Counted from the first letter of the stretch, positions 8,321 through 16,992 are shown. The stretch: 27,503 bases of DNA from Flavobacteriaceae bacterium UBA1903 (GCA_002337605.1 DDGL01000005.1:32041-59543), one strand, 5' to 3'. Made by a program: numbers and translations. Notes: a model not told the origin generated them from the sequence alone.

Positions 8321-11300
8321 CTATTCCGCAGCCTCTAGATTAATGTCTTCTTGAGACTCCGAAGCTTCCTGCTCTTTTGGATTCCGTCTGGCGTGCCACC
8401 ACATTTTCATTCGGGTAGCAATGTAAAATAAAACAGGCACTACAATTAACGTCAGGAACGTTGCAATTAACAATCCGTAGATTACCGTCCAGGCCAAAGG
8501 ACCCCAAAAAATTACGTTGTCACCTCCCATATATATTTTAGGATCAAACTCGCTAAACAACGAGAAGAAATCTATGTTCAATCCTATGGCCAGCGGAATT
8601 AACCCTAAAATAGTTGTGATAGCTGTTAATAATACAGGACGTAAACGAGCCCTTCCGGCTTTAATAATTGCAACTAAAAGATCATCTTTTTCAAGGTATT
8701 CATCTTCGTCCAGGTCCAGCTCATTTTTCTTTCGGTCTATAAGGAGTTGGGCATAATCCAGGAGTACTACTCCGTTGTTTACCACAATTCCAGCTAGTGA
8801 AATAATTCCCATCATCGTCATCATAATCACAAAAGGAGATCCAGAAATTACAATACCACCAAATACTCCTATAAAACTCAGGAAGATAGCAATCATAATA
8901 ATGGTAGGCTTTGAGATGGAGTTAAACTGAAAAATTAAAATCAGGAAGATGAGTCCAAGTCCGCTAAAGAAAGCGCCCATTAAAAACTCCATTTGCTTGT
9001 TTTGCTCCTCTATTTGCCCGGTATAATCTATCTTAATATTACTTGGGATATCCTCATAGGAGCGCATTTCGTTTTGTATTTGAGAAACTACGGCTCCGGC
9101 ATCGGTATAGCCTGGGGACAGTGCAGAATAAACTGTTACCACACGCTTTGTGTCCCGGTGTTTGATAGCGCTAAACCCAGAGTTGTTTCGCTTCGTTGCC
9201 ACTGCCGAAACAGGAACATTACGTAACTGCCCCGTATTGGTTCTAAAGGTCATCGTTTGATTAAACAGGGCACTTGCATTGTAGCGGCTCTCTTCGTCAA
9301 AACGAACATAGATATCGTAATCTTCGCCATCCTCTTTGTATACCCCTGCTTTTGTTCCAAAAATTGCGTTACGTAGCTGTTGGCCTACCTGTCCGGTGCT
9401 TATGCCCAATTCTCCAGCTTTTTCCCTATCCACGACCACTTGCATGGCAGGTTTATCTTTGTTTACGTCAATTTTTAATTCATCAATCGCCGCAATGTTT
9501 TTAGAATTAATGTACTCGCGCATATTTTCGGCTGCGGCAATCAATTCATTATAATCGTCTCCTTCCAGTTCAATATTAATTGGAGGCCCTGCTGGCGGTC
9601 CGTTAGCATCTTTTTCAACCGAAATCAATACCCCAGGATAAATACCTACCAGCGCTTCCTGAACTTTTTGACGCAGTTCTTCACTATCTGCTCCACGACG
9701 GTACTTATATTCCCGCATGGAAGCGGTAATTTTTCCTTTATGTGGCATTTCGGCGGCAGAACCTCCGTCGGTCTGTGGATTCCCAGCTCCTTCTCCTACC
9801 TGGCTCACGGCACTTTCAACCAAAAAGTTGTAATCACCATCGGTATATTCATCACTGTTAAGAGTACTGTACACCACTTCTTCAATTTCTTTTGTAATGG
9901 CGTTGGTTTTTTCAATGTCGGTACCTTGTGGGTATTCTATATAGACAATGATCTGGTTGGGTTTATTGTCCGGGAAAAATTCAATTTTGGTACGCTGTGC
10001 CAACACAGAAGCCATAAATGAACCTATGGCAACTACCAGTAACAAAAATGTTCCCCCTACAATCCAGTACGGTCGTTTACTTTTAAACGAGCCCGTTAAT
10101 CGTTTTTCGTACCAGTTCTCTAATTTTACCAGTGATTTTTTCTGAAAACGATTGGCCATACCTCTTAATACCAATCTGTATACCCAGAGCATTATGGCTG
10201 TAAACACCATTAGGGAACCAATTCCTCTGAATTCTCCACCAAATAAAAGAATAAGTACCCCTATAGCAGCGACAATACCTGAGATTTTTATCAGGTTTTT
10301 CTTGGGCATGTTTTTATCTTCAACACGCATAAATTGAGAGACAAGTACCGAGTTGAAAAATATAGCCACAAATAATGAAGATCCCAGAACTACCGAAAGT
10401 GTAATGGGGAAATATTTCATAAACTGCCCCATCAATCCAGGCCATAAGCCTAATGGAACAAACGCGGCTACCGTGGTTAATGTTGATATTATAATAGGAT
10501 AGGCAATCTCACCAATCCCTTTTTTAGCTGCTTCAATACGACTCATGCCTTCTTCGTCCATAAGCCTGTAAATATTCTCTACTACTACAATTCCATTGTC
10601 TACAAGCATTCCCAGTCCCATAATGAGGCCAAAGAGAATCATGGTGTTCATGGTGTATCCAAGCAAGCTCAAGATCATCAACGACATAAACATGGACATA
10701 GGGATCGCAAACCCAACAAAAAGTGCATTTTTAAATCCAAGGAAGAACATCAATACCGTTACCACAAGGATAATCCCGAAGATAATATTGTTCACCAGAT
10801 CGTCTACCTGTCCAATGGTTTTGGAAGATTGGTCGTTGGTAATAGATACATTCAAGTTGGAAGGGAATACATTACTTATGGCATCGTCTACTATAACCTG
10901 TATGTCTTCTGCAGCTGCAACCATGTTTTTCCCTGCACGTTTTTTAACGTCCAACATCACTACGCGATCTCCAAATTCCCTGGCGTATGTAGTTCTGTCC
11001 TTTTCAGTAAAATTAATGTCCGCTACATCCTGTAGATAGACGGTATTTCCATTTTCCGACTTTACCACAAAATTGTTCAATTCTTTTGGGTCTTCAATTT
11101 CACCCAAAATCCTTATCGTACGTCGTTGCCCGCTGGTGATAAAGTTACCGGCAGACATGGTCATGTTTCCGTTTGCAATAGCGCTGCTTATATCTTGAAA
11201 ACTCACACTACTGGCCATCATTTTATAGATGTCTACAGCAACTTCAACTTCTTTTTCCTGTGCCCCCCGGATATCTGCTTTTTTAATCTGCGGAAGGTCT

Positions 11301-11842
11301 TCAATTTCGTCCTGAAGATATTCTGCGTATTCTTTTAGCTTTAAGACAGGGTAATCTCCTGAAATATTAATATTAAGAATAGGCATCTCTTCAGAAAGCG
11401 TCAATTCAAAAATATCGGGCTCCACTTTAGCGCCATTAAAAGTAGGCCAGTCTTCTCCTGAGGTTTCAGAATCTACTTCGTCTTTCACTTTTTGCTTGGC
11501 AAGCTCTACGGCAATACCTTCGTCAAACTCCACCACAATCATAGCGTAATCTTCCTGTGATGTTGAGGTGATTTCAACAACATTACTTACCGTTTTCAGC
11601 TTGTCTTCCAAGGGGTCTGTAATGAGCTTTTCAATGTCCTCTGCAGTATTTCCTGGGAAAAGCGCACTAATGTAGATCTTGGTTTCTCTAATTTCCGGGA
11701 AACTTTCCCTTGGCATGCTAAAATATGCCGAGATCCCTAAATAGAGTATCATTGCCATCATCACATAGATAGTGGTCTTGTTGTTAATGGCCCATGAAGA
11801 GAGTTTGAACTCTTTCTCGGTATTCTTTTTTTTCTTTGCCAT
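8321..11842 (-). CDS. RND-family efflux pump, inner-membrane permease
   Basis: This 1173-residue proton-driven RND transporter works with the adaptor and outer-membrane channel encoded just upstream to expel toxic compounds. The first membrane helix is at about residues 22-40, a large periplasmic porter loop follows, and TM4 carries GMLVDNGIVVVENI near 412-425. TM10 carries GIVVNNGVVLLDYA. Compared with E. coli AcrB, the first TM4 Asp is kept, the second is Asn, and the TM10 Lys is Asn; I recall this VDN/VNN pattern in many other RND pumps. The protein is about 120 residues longer than AcrB, partly from two extra hydrophobic stretches between TM6 and TM7 (about 513-535 and 541-559). It ends with an acidic tail (KEQEASESQEDINLEAAE). 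It is the last gene of the operon. Substrate unknown. Confidence 0.95.
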   Translation of the reverse strand: MAKKKKNTEKEFKLSSWAINNKTTIYVMMAMILYLGISAYFSMPRESFPEIRETKIYISALFPGNTAEDIEKLITDPLEDKLKTVSNVVEITSTSQEDYAMIVVEFDEGIAVELAKQKVKDEVDSETSGEDWPTFNGAKVEPDIFELTLSEEMPILNINISGDYPVLKLKEYAEYLQDEIEDLPQIKKADIRGAQEKEVEVAVDIYKMMASSVSFQDISSAIANGNMTMSAGNFITSGQRRTIRILGEIEDPKELNNFVVKSENGNTVYLQDVADINFTEKDRTTYAREFGDRVVMLDVKKRAGKNMVAAAEDIQVIVDDAISNVFPSNLNVSITNDQSSKTIGQVDDLVNNIIFGIILVVTVLMFFLGFKNALFVGFAIPMSMFMSLMILSLLGYTMNTMILFGLIMGLGMLVDNGIVVVENIYRLMDEEGMSRIEAAKKGIGEIAYPIIISTLTTVAAFVPLGLWPGLMGQFMKYFPITLSVVLGSSLFVAIFFNSVLVSQFMRVEDKNMPKKNLIKISGIVAAIGVLILLFGGEFRGIGSLMVFTAIMLWVYRLVLRGMANRFQKKSLVKLENWYEKRLTGSFKSKRPYWIVGGTFLLLVVAIGSFMASVLAQRTKIEFFPDNKPNQIIVYIEYPQGTDIEKTNAITKEIEEVVYSTLNSDEYTDGDYNFLVESAVSQVGEGAGNPQTDGGSAAEMPHKGKITASMREYKYRRGADSEELRQKVQEALVGIYPGVLISVEKDANGPPAGPPINIELEGDDYNELIAAAENMREYINSKNIAAIDELKIDVNKDKPAMQVVVDREKAGELGISTGQVGQQLRNAIFGTKAGVYKEDGEDYDIYVRFDEESRYNASALFNQTMTFRTNTGQLRNVPVSAVATKRNNSGFSAIKHRDTKRVVTVYSALSPGYTDAGAVVSQIQNEMRSYEDIPSNIKIDYTGQIEEQNKQMEFLMGAFFSGLGLIFLILIFQFNSISKPTIIMIAIFLSFIGVFGGIVISGSPFVIMMTMMGIISLAGIVVNNGVVLLDYAQLLIDRKKNELDLDEDEYLEKDDLLVAIIKAGRARLRPVLLTAITTILGLIPLAIGLNIDFFSLFSEFDPKIYMGGDNVIFWGPLAWTVIYGLLIATFLTLIVVPVLFYIATRMKMWWHARRNPKEQEASESQEDINLEAAE

Positions 11843-11893
11843 AGTACTTTAGTTTGTAGACGTTAGTTGATAGAGGGTAGATGCGTCTAAAAA

Positions 11894-13060
11894 TTAATAA
11901 CTAATAATTTTTACTGTTTGCCCGTCTTTAACACTTCTTGCGCCTTCATCAATAATCTGGTCACCATCTTTTACACCACTTAACACTTCAATTACGTCTC
12001 CCTGGCTTATTCCGGTTTCGATAATGACACGTTTTGCAACTGCCTTTTGTCCTTCTTTACTGTCAAGAACATAGATGTATTGCTCGCCTTCAGCATTTTC
12101 TGAAATAATACTCTGCGGAATCAAAATCGCTTTTTCGTTGGTATAATCGTTAATTTTTAAACGAGCGGTGAGGTTTGGTTTTATCGTTTTATCGGCATTA
12201 GGAACAGCAATTTCAACCTTGAACGTTCTGTTTTCCGGATTGATAAAATCTCCAGTTTGTCTGATTTTTGCATCCATTGTTTTGTTCAATACTGGAAACA
12301 TAACTTCTACGTCTTTCCCGGTTTTTACATTGGTGATGTAGGTTTCCGGAACATCGGTCTGGATGTACATATCGCTTAAGTTTACCAAGCGGACTATAGG
12401 TGTTTGTCCTGGAGACACCACACTTCCCTGTTCTGTGATCACATCGTCAATAGTTCCTGAAAACGGCGCTCTAATGCTGGATTTTCCTAACTGTTGCTTC
12501 ATAGAATTGATAGCTTCCTGCTGGGCTTCGTAGTTGGATTTTGCTTGCAGGTACTGTATCTCACTCCCAATTTTTTGGTCCCACAAACGCTTTTGGCGTT
12601 CGAAAGTAGTTTTTGCCAAATCTGCCTGAACCTGCATTTGTGCCAATTGCTGGCTCATTCCGCCATCGTCTACTTTTGCAAGTAATTGCCCTTTGCTTAC
12701 TTTGTCTCCTTCTTTAACGTACACACGTTGCAGGATACCGCCCATTTCAGGCGTAATTACCAGATTTTGCTTGGTTTCAACGCTTCCCTGCAATTCTACA
12801 TAGTGATTAAATACAGTATCACTTGCCGTGAAGGCAGTAATTAAAGGAACATTTTTTTCAGGATTCAGTTCGTTTATTTTTTCGTCCAGTTGCTTTAACT
12901 GGTCGTTAATTTGTTGTTGTTGTGTCGTGAGTTCATCCTTCTTTTTCTGAAGCGCCACTAAGTCACCACTCTCTATGATGCCTTCAACAGTATTGGTGTC
13001 GTTATCTCCGCAAGAAATTACTAGGACAGAGAGTATGATCAGAGTTATTAATTTTTTCAT
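11894..13060 (-). CDS. RND efflux periplasmic adaptor (membrane fusion protein), lipoprotein
   Basis: The adaptor bridges the RND permease and the TolC-like channel. I place the start at the ATG at 13060, giving 388 residues. The frame is open further upstream to 13147, but that extension overlaps the preceding gene and would bury the signal. From this start there is a lipobox (MKKLITLIILSVLVISC, acylated Cys 17), then a short coiled coil rich in Gln and Lys (about 30-62). The split biotinyl-lipoyl domain follows (TPEMGGILQRVYVKEGDKVSKG and later APFSGTIDDVITEQGSVV), with the long alpha hairpin between its halves. A beta-barrel domain and a membrane-proximal domain with GVKDGDQIIDEG come last. 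It lies 55 bases after the TolC-like gene and 51 bases before the pump. Confidence 0.94.
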   Translation of the reverse strand: MKKLITLIILSVLVISCGDNDTNTVEGIIESGDLVALQKKKDELTTQQQQINDQLKQLDEKINELNPEKNVPLITAFTASDTVFNHYVELQGSVETKQNLVITPEMGGILQRVYVKEGDKVSKGQLLAKVDDGGMSQQLAQMQVQADLAKTTFERQKRLWDQKIGSEIQYLQAKSNYEAQQEAINSMKQQLGKSSIRAPFSGTIDDVITEQGSVVSPGQTPIVRLVNLSDMYIQTDVPETYITNVKTGKDVEVMFPVLNKTMDAKIRQTGDFINPENRTFKVEIAVPNADKTIKPNLTARLKINDYTNEKAILIPQSIISENAEGEQYIYVLDSKEGQKAVAKRVIIETGISQGDVIEVLSGVKDGDQIIDEGARSVKDGQTVKIISY

Positions 13061-13115
13061 TTTAGTAAAGTTTATTTTTTTGCTTTTGATTGATTCTTTT
13101 GATATAAGCCAATAG

Positions 13116-14489
13116 TTAATACTTCCCTTTGATATCCTCAGATTCAATTCTTAATTCTGGGATGTTTAAAACAGTTTCTATTTCGGCTTTGCTATTTATC
13201 ACGTCCAGCATGCTCTGGAAATATTGCTGTTGTGCTGTATACAATTGTGTTTGTGCTTGGCGCAAATCGAAACTAGTGCTCAGGCCTTCGGTAAATTTGA
13301 CTTGATTTTTAGTTTCGATTCGCTCTGCCAAGGCTTTGTTCTTTTTGGCATTTTCAAACTTTTCAATAGCAAACTGATAGTTGCTTTTGGCAGTATTGAG
13401 TTCTAAGGTTACATTCTGAATGGTTTCTTCCAGTTCAGTTTCGGCCTGATCTAAAGCAATTCTTGCCCGTTGCGTTTTTGCACTTCGCATCCCACTGCTA
13501 AAGATGGGGATGTTCATACTCACTCCAAGCAAAGACGATTGAAACCAGGGTTGGTCACTTTCAAAAAAATTAAATTCATCTCTAAACGCGGAAGTACCAT
13601 AGTTTACAAAAGCTGAAATAGATGGAAGTGCTTTGCTTTTTTCCAGTTTCATTTCTAACTCGCGCTGCTCGGTAAGGTTATACGCAATTTTATAATCTGC
13701 GTTTTTTTCAATATTCAAACTATTATCCAGGAGTTGAAGGTTGGTTCCTTCTTCAGCGAGTGAATCTAACGTGTCTTCAAATAATACGTTGCTTTCAGCT
13801 GGAATACCTAACGCTACATTGAACATTTGTCGGGCAATTGTACTGCTACGACGGGCATTACTTAGCTGTGTTTCAATATCCAGTAACGTAATTTCCAATT
13901 GCTCTACGCTTTCTTCTTCTGTCAATCCGTTTTCAAAGATCTTTCGGGTTTCGAACAGGTTTTTATCCAGGGCTTCTTTGTTCTTTTCAAAAATTGCAAT
14001 AAGTTCCTCAGAAAGCAATACGCTTCCGTAGGCATTTATCACTCCTTTTCGCACTTCTAAGTTGGTCTTTTCAGCAGCATTTTCAGAAAAATCTAAAAAA
14101 GCCTTCGCTGCTTGTAGCCCCACCAGGTAACTGCCGTCAAAAATTAACTGATTCAAGGTCGCTACTGCGCTTGCATTTTGTTTGGTTCCAAACGTAACTG
14201 GAACAAAGGTGCCAGGTTCACCACCACTAAGCTCAGCGGGGATAAGGGTTACTTGTTGTTTTAGGTTATTTTGGTATGTAATGTTTCCACTAAGTTGTGG
14301 AAGCCCCGTTGCTGTAGTTTCCCATTTTTGCTTGATGGCTTTTGCAATATCGCGACGGGCATTGAGTGCTGTATAATTACTGTCTAATGCAAATGTTACC
14401 GCCTCTTCCAGGCTAAAGGAGTACCTTTTTTCCTGGCTGGTTGCTGTAAGCGATGCGATTAATACTAATGCGATTACAAACTGTTTCAT
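13116..14489 (-). CDS. TolC-family outer membrane efflux channel
   Basis: The 457-residue protein has a signal peptide (MKQFVIALVLIASLTATSQ), then the two repeated outer-membrane-factor halves, each largely helical with heptad patterning. SLEEAVTFALDSNYTALNARRDI (about residues 25-47) is the typical start of the first half, and FTEGLSTSFDLRQAQTQLYTAQQQ, near the C-terminus, is the typical end of the second. TolC trimers form the exit duct of tripartite pumps. Its ATG overlaps the tetR stop by one base (TAATG), so translation of the two is probably coupled. It is followed by the adaptor and pump genes. Identity is clear at family level only. Confidence 0.95.
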   Translation of the reverse strand: MKQFVIALVLIASLTATSQEKRYSFSLEEAVTFALDSNYTALNARRDIAKAIKQKWETTATGLPQLSGNITYQNNLKQQVTLIPAELSGGEPGTFVPVTFGTKQNASAVATLNQLIFDGSYLVGLQAAKAFLDFSENAAEKTNLEVRKGVINAYGSVLLSEELIAIFEKNKEALDKNLFETRKIFENGLTEEESVEQLEITLLDIETQLSNARRSSTIARQMFNVALGIPAESNVLFEDTLDSLAEEGTNLQLLDNSLNIEKNADYKIAYNLTEQRELEMKLEKSKALPSISAFVNYGTSAFRDEFNFFESDQPWFQSSLLGVSMNIPIFSSGMRSAKTQRARIALDQAETELEETIQNVTLELNTAKSNYQFAIEKFENAKKNKALAERIETKNQVKFTEGLSTSFDLRQAQTQLYTAQQQYFQSMLDVINSKAEIETVLNIPELRIESEDIKGKY

Positions 14490-15094
14490 TAATCTTGATT
14501 TGAGTGTATAAGTTGGTTAAGTATTTTTCTGCCTTCCGGAGTAACAATTCCTCTTAAATGGTATTCCAAAAACATTTCATATAATGCGGAGCCTTTGAAC
14601 ATGGACATAGGAAATAAATTGTTGTCTTTAATTCCCGTAACTCCATTAAAATAAATGCGAGCCACAAATTGTACATCTATATTCTCTCTAAATAACCCTT
14701 GCTCAATCCCTTTATAAAGATTTTTAACAACACATTCCTGCATAAAACTGAATTGTCGATTCTTTATGTTTTGATAGATATTAGGATAGTATTTTTGAAG
14801 TTGATGCCAGGGAGAAGTCTTTTCGTCACGCATATGCTCCATAACCCGCTTCTTTATCTCGTAGGTTTCTTCAATTGGATTTTTGTCTAATTCGCAAATG
14901 CAATCTATATCTTGTGAAACCTTTTCAAATATGGCGTCGGTAACTACAGCAATAATGGTTTCTTTATTATTGAAGTGAGCATAAATAGTCTTCTTCGATA
15001 TGCCCATTTCGTTGGCAATATCGTCCATGGTTACGCTCTTGAAACCAAGAGACATGAACATGTCAGAAGCTTTTTCTATTATTTTTTCTTTCAT
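14489..15094 (-). CDS. TetR/AcrR-family regulator, first gene of the efflux operon
   Basis: The 201-residue protein has the TetR N-terminal DNA-binding domain. The helix-turn-helix is clear at about residues 22-46 (TMDDIANEMGISKKTIYAHFNNKE), and a helical ligand-binding and dimerisation domain follows. It is the first gene of the operon tetR, channel, adaptor, pump, and its stop codon overlaps the next start. A matching promoter and a perfect inverted repeat lie just upstream (15136-15177), which suggests it represses its own operon until a toxic ligand binds. That regulatory model is inferred from layout. The ligand is unknown. Confidence 0.93.
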   Translation of the reverse strand: MKEKIIEKASDMFMSLGFKSVTMDDIANEMGISKKTIYAHFNNKETIIAVVTDAIFEKVSQDIDCICELDKNPIEETYEIKKRVMEHMRDEKTSPWHQLQKYYPNIYQNIKNRQFSFMQECVVKNLYKGIEQGLFRENIDVQFVARIYFNGVTGIKDNNLFPMSMFKGSALYEMFLEYHLRGIVTPEGRKILNQLIHSNQD

Positions 15095-15135
15095 CTTTTA
15101 AACGCAACAAGGCATAATTTTTTCATTGATGTGCG

Positions 15136-15165
15136 CAAAAGTACATAAGGAAACTTTAAAAACAA
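15136..15165 (-). promoter_or_regulatory. Promoter of the tetR-efflux operon
   Basis: Read on the minus strand: TTG at 15165-15163, a 19-bp spacer, then TACTTTTG at 15143-15136. This is a full match to the Bacteroidota TTG/TAnnTTTG promoter. The predicted leader to the tetR ATG at 15094 is about 35 bases. Confidence 0.78.
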
Positions 15166-15177
15166 TAAAAGTTTCCT
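15148..15177. promoter_or_regulatory. Probable TetR operator (10-bp perfect inverted repeat)
   Basis: AGGAAACTTT at 15148-15157 is repeated in inverted form as AAAGTTTCCT at 15168-15177, with a 10-bp spacer. The left arm lies between the -7 and -33 boxes, the -33 TTG lies inside the spacer, and the right arm is just upstream. A protein bound here would block RNA polymerase, as expected for TetR-type autorepression. Confidence 0.72.
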
Positions 15178-15274
15178 AAGTTTTTACAATTATTTAACAT
15201 AGAGGACTTTTCATTGAATTGGTAAAAACTTTGGAAACCCTTCATTTTATAGGGCAACAGTTGTGCGGAAAGTT

Positions 15275-15282
15275 TATTTTTG
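15275..15282 (+). promoter_or_regulatory. Promoter -7 box of the polyprenyl synthase gene
   Basis: TATTTTTG matches TAnnTTTG and ends 15 bases before the ATG at 15298. No good -33 TTG is present at the normal spacing. The box overlaps the TTG at 15280, which argues against that codon as the start. Confidence 0.5.
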
Positions 15283-15297
15283 CAACAAATTTTTTTT

Positions 15298-16272
15298 ATG
15301 GAATTGCTTACAAAATATGGACAGGTACTCACATCGCACTTAGACAGTGCTATTACAGTGAAGGAGCCTACTCAGTTATACGAACCCGTAAAATACATTC
15401 TCACTCTGGGTGGTAAAAGGTTACGCCCGGTACTTACCTTGTTAACGGCAGATTTTTTTGGAGATGATTACAAAAAAGCGATGAATGCTGCGCTGGCAGT
15501 GGAGCTATTTCATAATTTTTCCCTCATTCATGACGATATTATGGATAATGCTCCCATACGTCGTGGTAAAGAGACGGTACACGAAAAGTGGGATGCCAAT
15601 ACCGGAATTTTAAGTGGCGATGCCATGCTTATTCTTGCATATCAATTCTTTGAAGCGTATGAACCTGCACAGTTTCAAAAGCTGGCAAAACTGTTTAGCA
15701 AAACAGCACTCGAAGTGTGCGAAGGGCAGCAGTACGATGTAGACTTTGAAACCCGGGACGATGTAACTATTCCTGAATACATAAAAATGATAGATTATAA
15801 AACCGCCGTACTTATTGGTGCTGCAATGCAAATGGGAGCCATTGTTGCAGAAGCTTCGGAAGCTTGTTGTGAGGGGGTATATAATTTTGGAAGAAACCTG
15901 GGGATTGCATTCCAGCTACAAGACGATTATTTAGATGCCTTCGGAAATCCGGAAACGTTTGGGAAGCAGGTAGGCGGCGATATAATTGCCAATAAAAAAA
16001 CGTTTCTATACTTAACAGCCCTTCAAAATAGCAAAAAAGGAGACGCCGAAACTTTAGAGCATTTGTTCAATATTAACCCGAAAGACCCTTCAGATAAAAT
16101 TGAAACGGTGAAAGAAATATTTCAATCGTCTGGGGCGGCAAAAGCCACGATTTCCGAAATTGAAGCATACACTCAAAAAGCAAATACTATTTTAGAAACC
16201 CTAAAACTTTCTGAAGAGAAAAAAGAACAACTACGTGCCTTTGGCACGTGGTTAATGGAAAGGACGGTCTAA
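15298..16272 (+). CDS. Trans-polyprenyl diphosphate synthase (short-chain type likely)
   Basis: The enzyme condenses isopentenyl diphosphate onto allylic diphosphates in isoprenoid synthesis. With the ATG at 15298 it is 324 residues; a TTG at 15280 would add six but overlaps the promoter box. The first Asp-rich motif is DDIMD at residues 79-83 and the second is DDYLD at 209-213. GGKRLRPVL (38-46) is the usual substrate-binding segment. The residue five before the first motif is Phe 74. In archaeal GGPP synthases an aromatic at this position limits the product to about C20, so GGPP is my best guess, for carotenoids or as a primer for menaquinone side chains. It stands alone, divergent from the efflux operon. 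Confidence 0.93.
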   Translation: MELLTKYGQVLTSHLDSAITVKEPTQLYEPVKYILTLGGKRLRPVLTLLTADFFGDDYKKAMNAALAVELFHNFSLIHDDIMDNAPIRRGKETVHEKWDANTGILSGDAMLILAYQFFEAYEPAQFQKLAKLFSKTALEVCEGQQYDVDFETRDDVTIPEYIKMIDYKTAVLIGAAMQMGAIVAEASEACCEGVYNFGRNLGIAFQLQDDYLDAFGNPETFGKQVGGDIIANKKTFLYLTALQNSKKGDAETLEHLFNINPKDPSDKIETVKEIFQSSGAAKATISEIEAYTQKANTILETLKLSEEKKEQLRAFGTWLMERTV

Positions 16273-16282
16273 CTTCGATACT

Positions 16283-16316
16283 TTTTTTAGTTTCAACTTG
16301 GGATGAAACTAAAAAA
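16283..16316. repeat. AT-rich 13-bp inverted repeat after the polyprenyl synthase gene
   Basis: TTTTTTAGTTTCA (16283-16295) pairs perfectly with 16304-16316 across an 8-base loop. The U run is on the 5' side of the stem and the A run on the 3' side, the reverse of a normal intrinsic terminator, so its role is unclear. The remaining bases to 16461 show no gene. Confidence 0.7.
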
Positions 16317-16461
16317 CACTCAATCACCTTAAATTGATAGGTAGATTAATAATGAGGACTAAGATTACTGGGATTTTTTAAAAGTTAATTAGCCGTTACA
16401 ATCTAAGGTAGCCGAGTGATTTTTTTATTTTCTAGAAAAGCAAAGAAAAAATGTATGGAGG

Positions 16462-16992
16462 CTAAAAGTATACTCTCACAAAGGGATTCCAAGCCGTAGC
16501 ATACACCCTGTCATCATCAGAATACAGTACATTGTAACGAATACCAATTGTTACAGGCCCTGTTCTATACCCGGCACCCACAAAAAGAGCGGTGTTCCAG
16601 AAGTTGTCTTCCAATAAGATATCAAAATTATTTTTTACTTCTCTGTTTACCCGGAGTTGTTCAACTTCTGCAGAGAGTTGGATCTCACGAATAGGGTTAA
16701 ACAAGGTTATCCAGCTACCTCCATAAAGAGTAGTGTTAAAAACATCGTTGCTTTGGTAGCTGAAAATAAGTGACGGTCCCATCGCAAAATTCTCATTAAA
16801 ATTATAGATGGCGCTAGGTGCAATGGTACCTCCAAAAGTACCGTTCCCAAAATTAACTGCAAGTCCGCCACCAAACTGAACCTTCTCCCAGAATGGATTC
16901 GTGCCTTCTTGGGCATTGCTTACTTTAGGTAGCATTGCGAGGACAATAAAAACCGTTAAGACTCTTAAAGAACACAGGTAGTGGGTTTTCAT
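16462..16992 (-). CDS. Small outer-membrane barrel-like protein, unknown function
   Basis: I set the start at the ATG at 16992 (176 residues), because it gives a clean signal peptide (MKTHYLCSLRVLTVFIVLAMLPKVSNAQ); the open frame continues to 17037 without adding a sensible N-terminus. The mature part has alternating, aromatic-rich segments typical of beta strands (FGGGLAVNFGNGTFGGTIAPSA, YGGSWITLFN, NTALFVGAGYRTGPVTIGIRYN) and ends in a terminal Phe (FVRVYF), the outer-membrane sorting signal. The size suggests an 8-strand barrel. It is divergent from sucA. I recall small flavobacterial proteins like this being labelled alpha-ketoglutarate decarboxylase, presumably from the neighbour; nothing here supports an enzyme. 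Confidence 0.8.
   Translation of the reverse strand: MKTHYLCSLRVLTVFIVLAMLPKVSNAQEGTNPFWEKVQFGGGLAVNFGNGTFGGTIAPSAIYNFNENFAMGPSLIFSYQSNDVFNTTLYGGSWITLFNPIREIQLSAEVEQLRVNREVKNNFDILLEDNFWNTALFVGAGYRTGPVTIGIRYNVLYSDDDRVYATAWNPFVRVYF

Noticed and set aside
9668..11039. Several plus-strand open frames opposite the RND pump gene
   Set aside because: They are antisense shadows of a well-conserved transporter, with no recognisable domains and no promoter.
15280..15297. TTG at 15280 as the start of the polyprenyl synthase
   Set aside because: It overlaps the TATTTTTG promoter box, and the added residues are not part of the family N-terminus.
16318..16461. Possible small RNA between the polyprenyl synthase and outer-membrane protein genes
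   Set aside because: Only a distant AATCAC/GTGATT pairing is seen, with no promoter and terminator pair to support an RNA gene.
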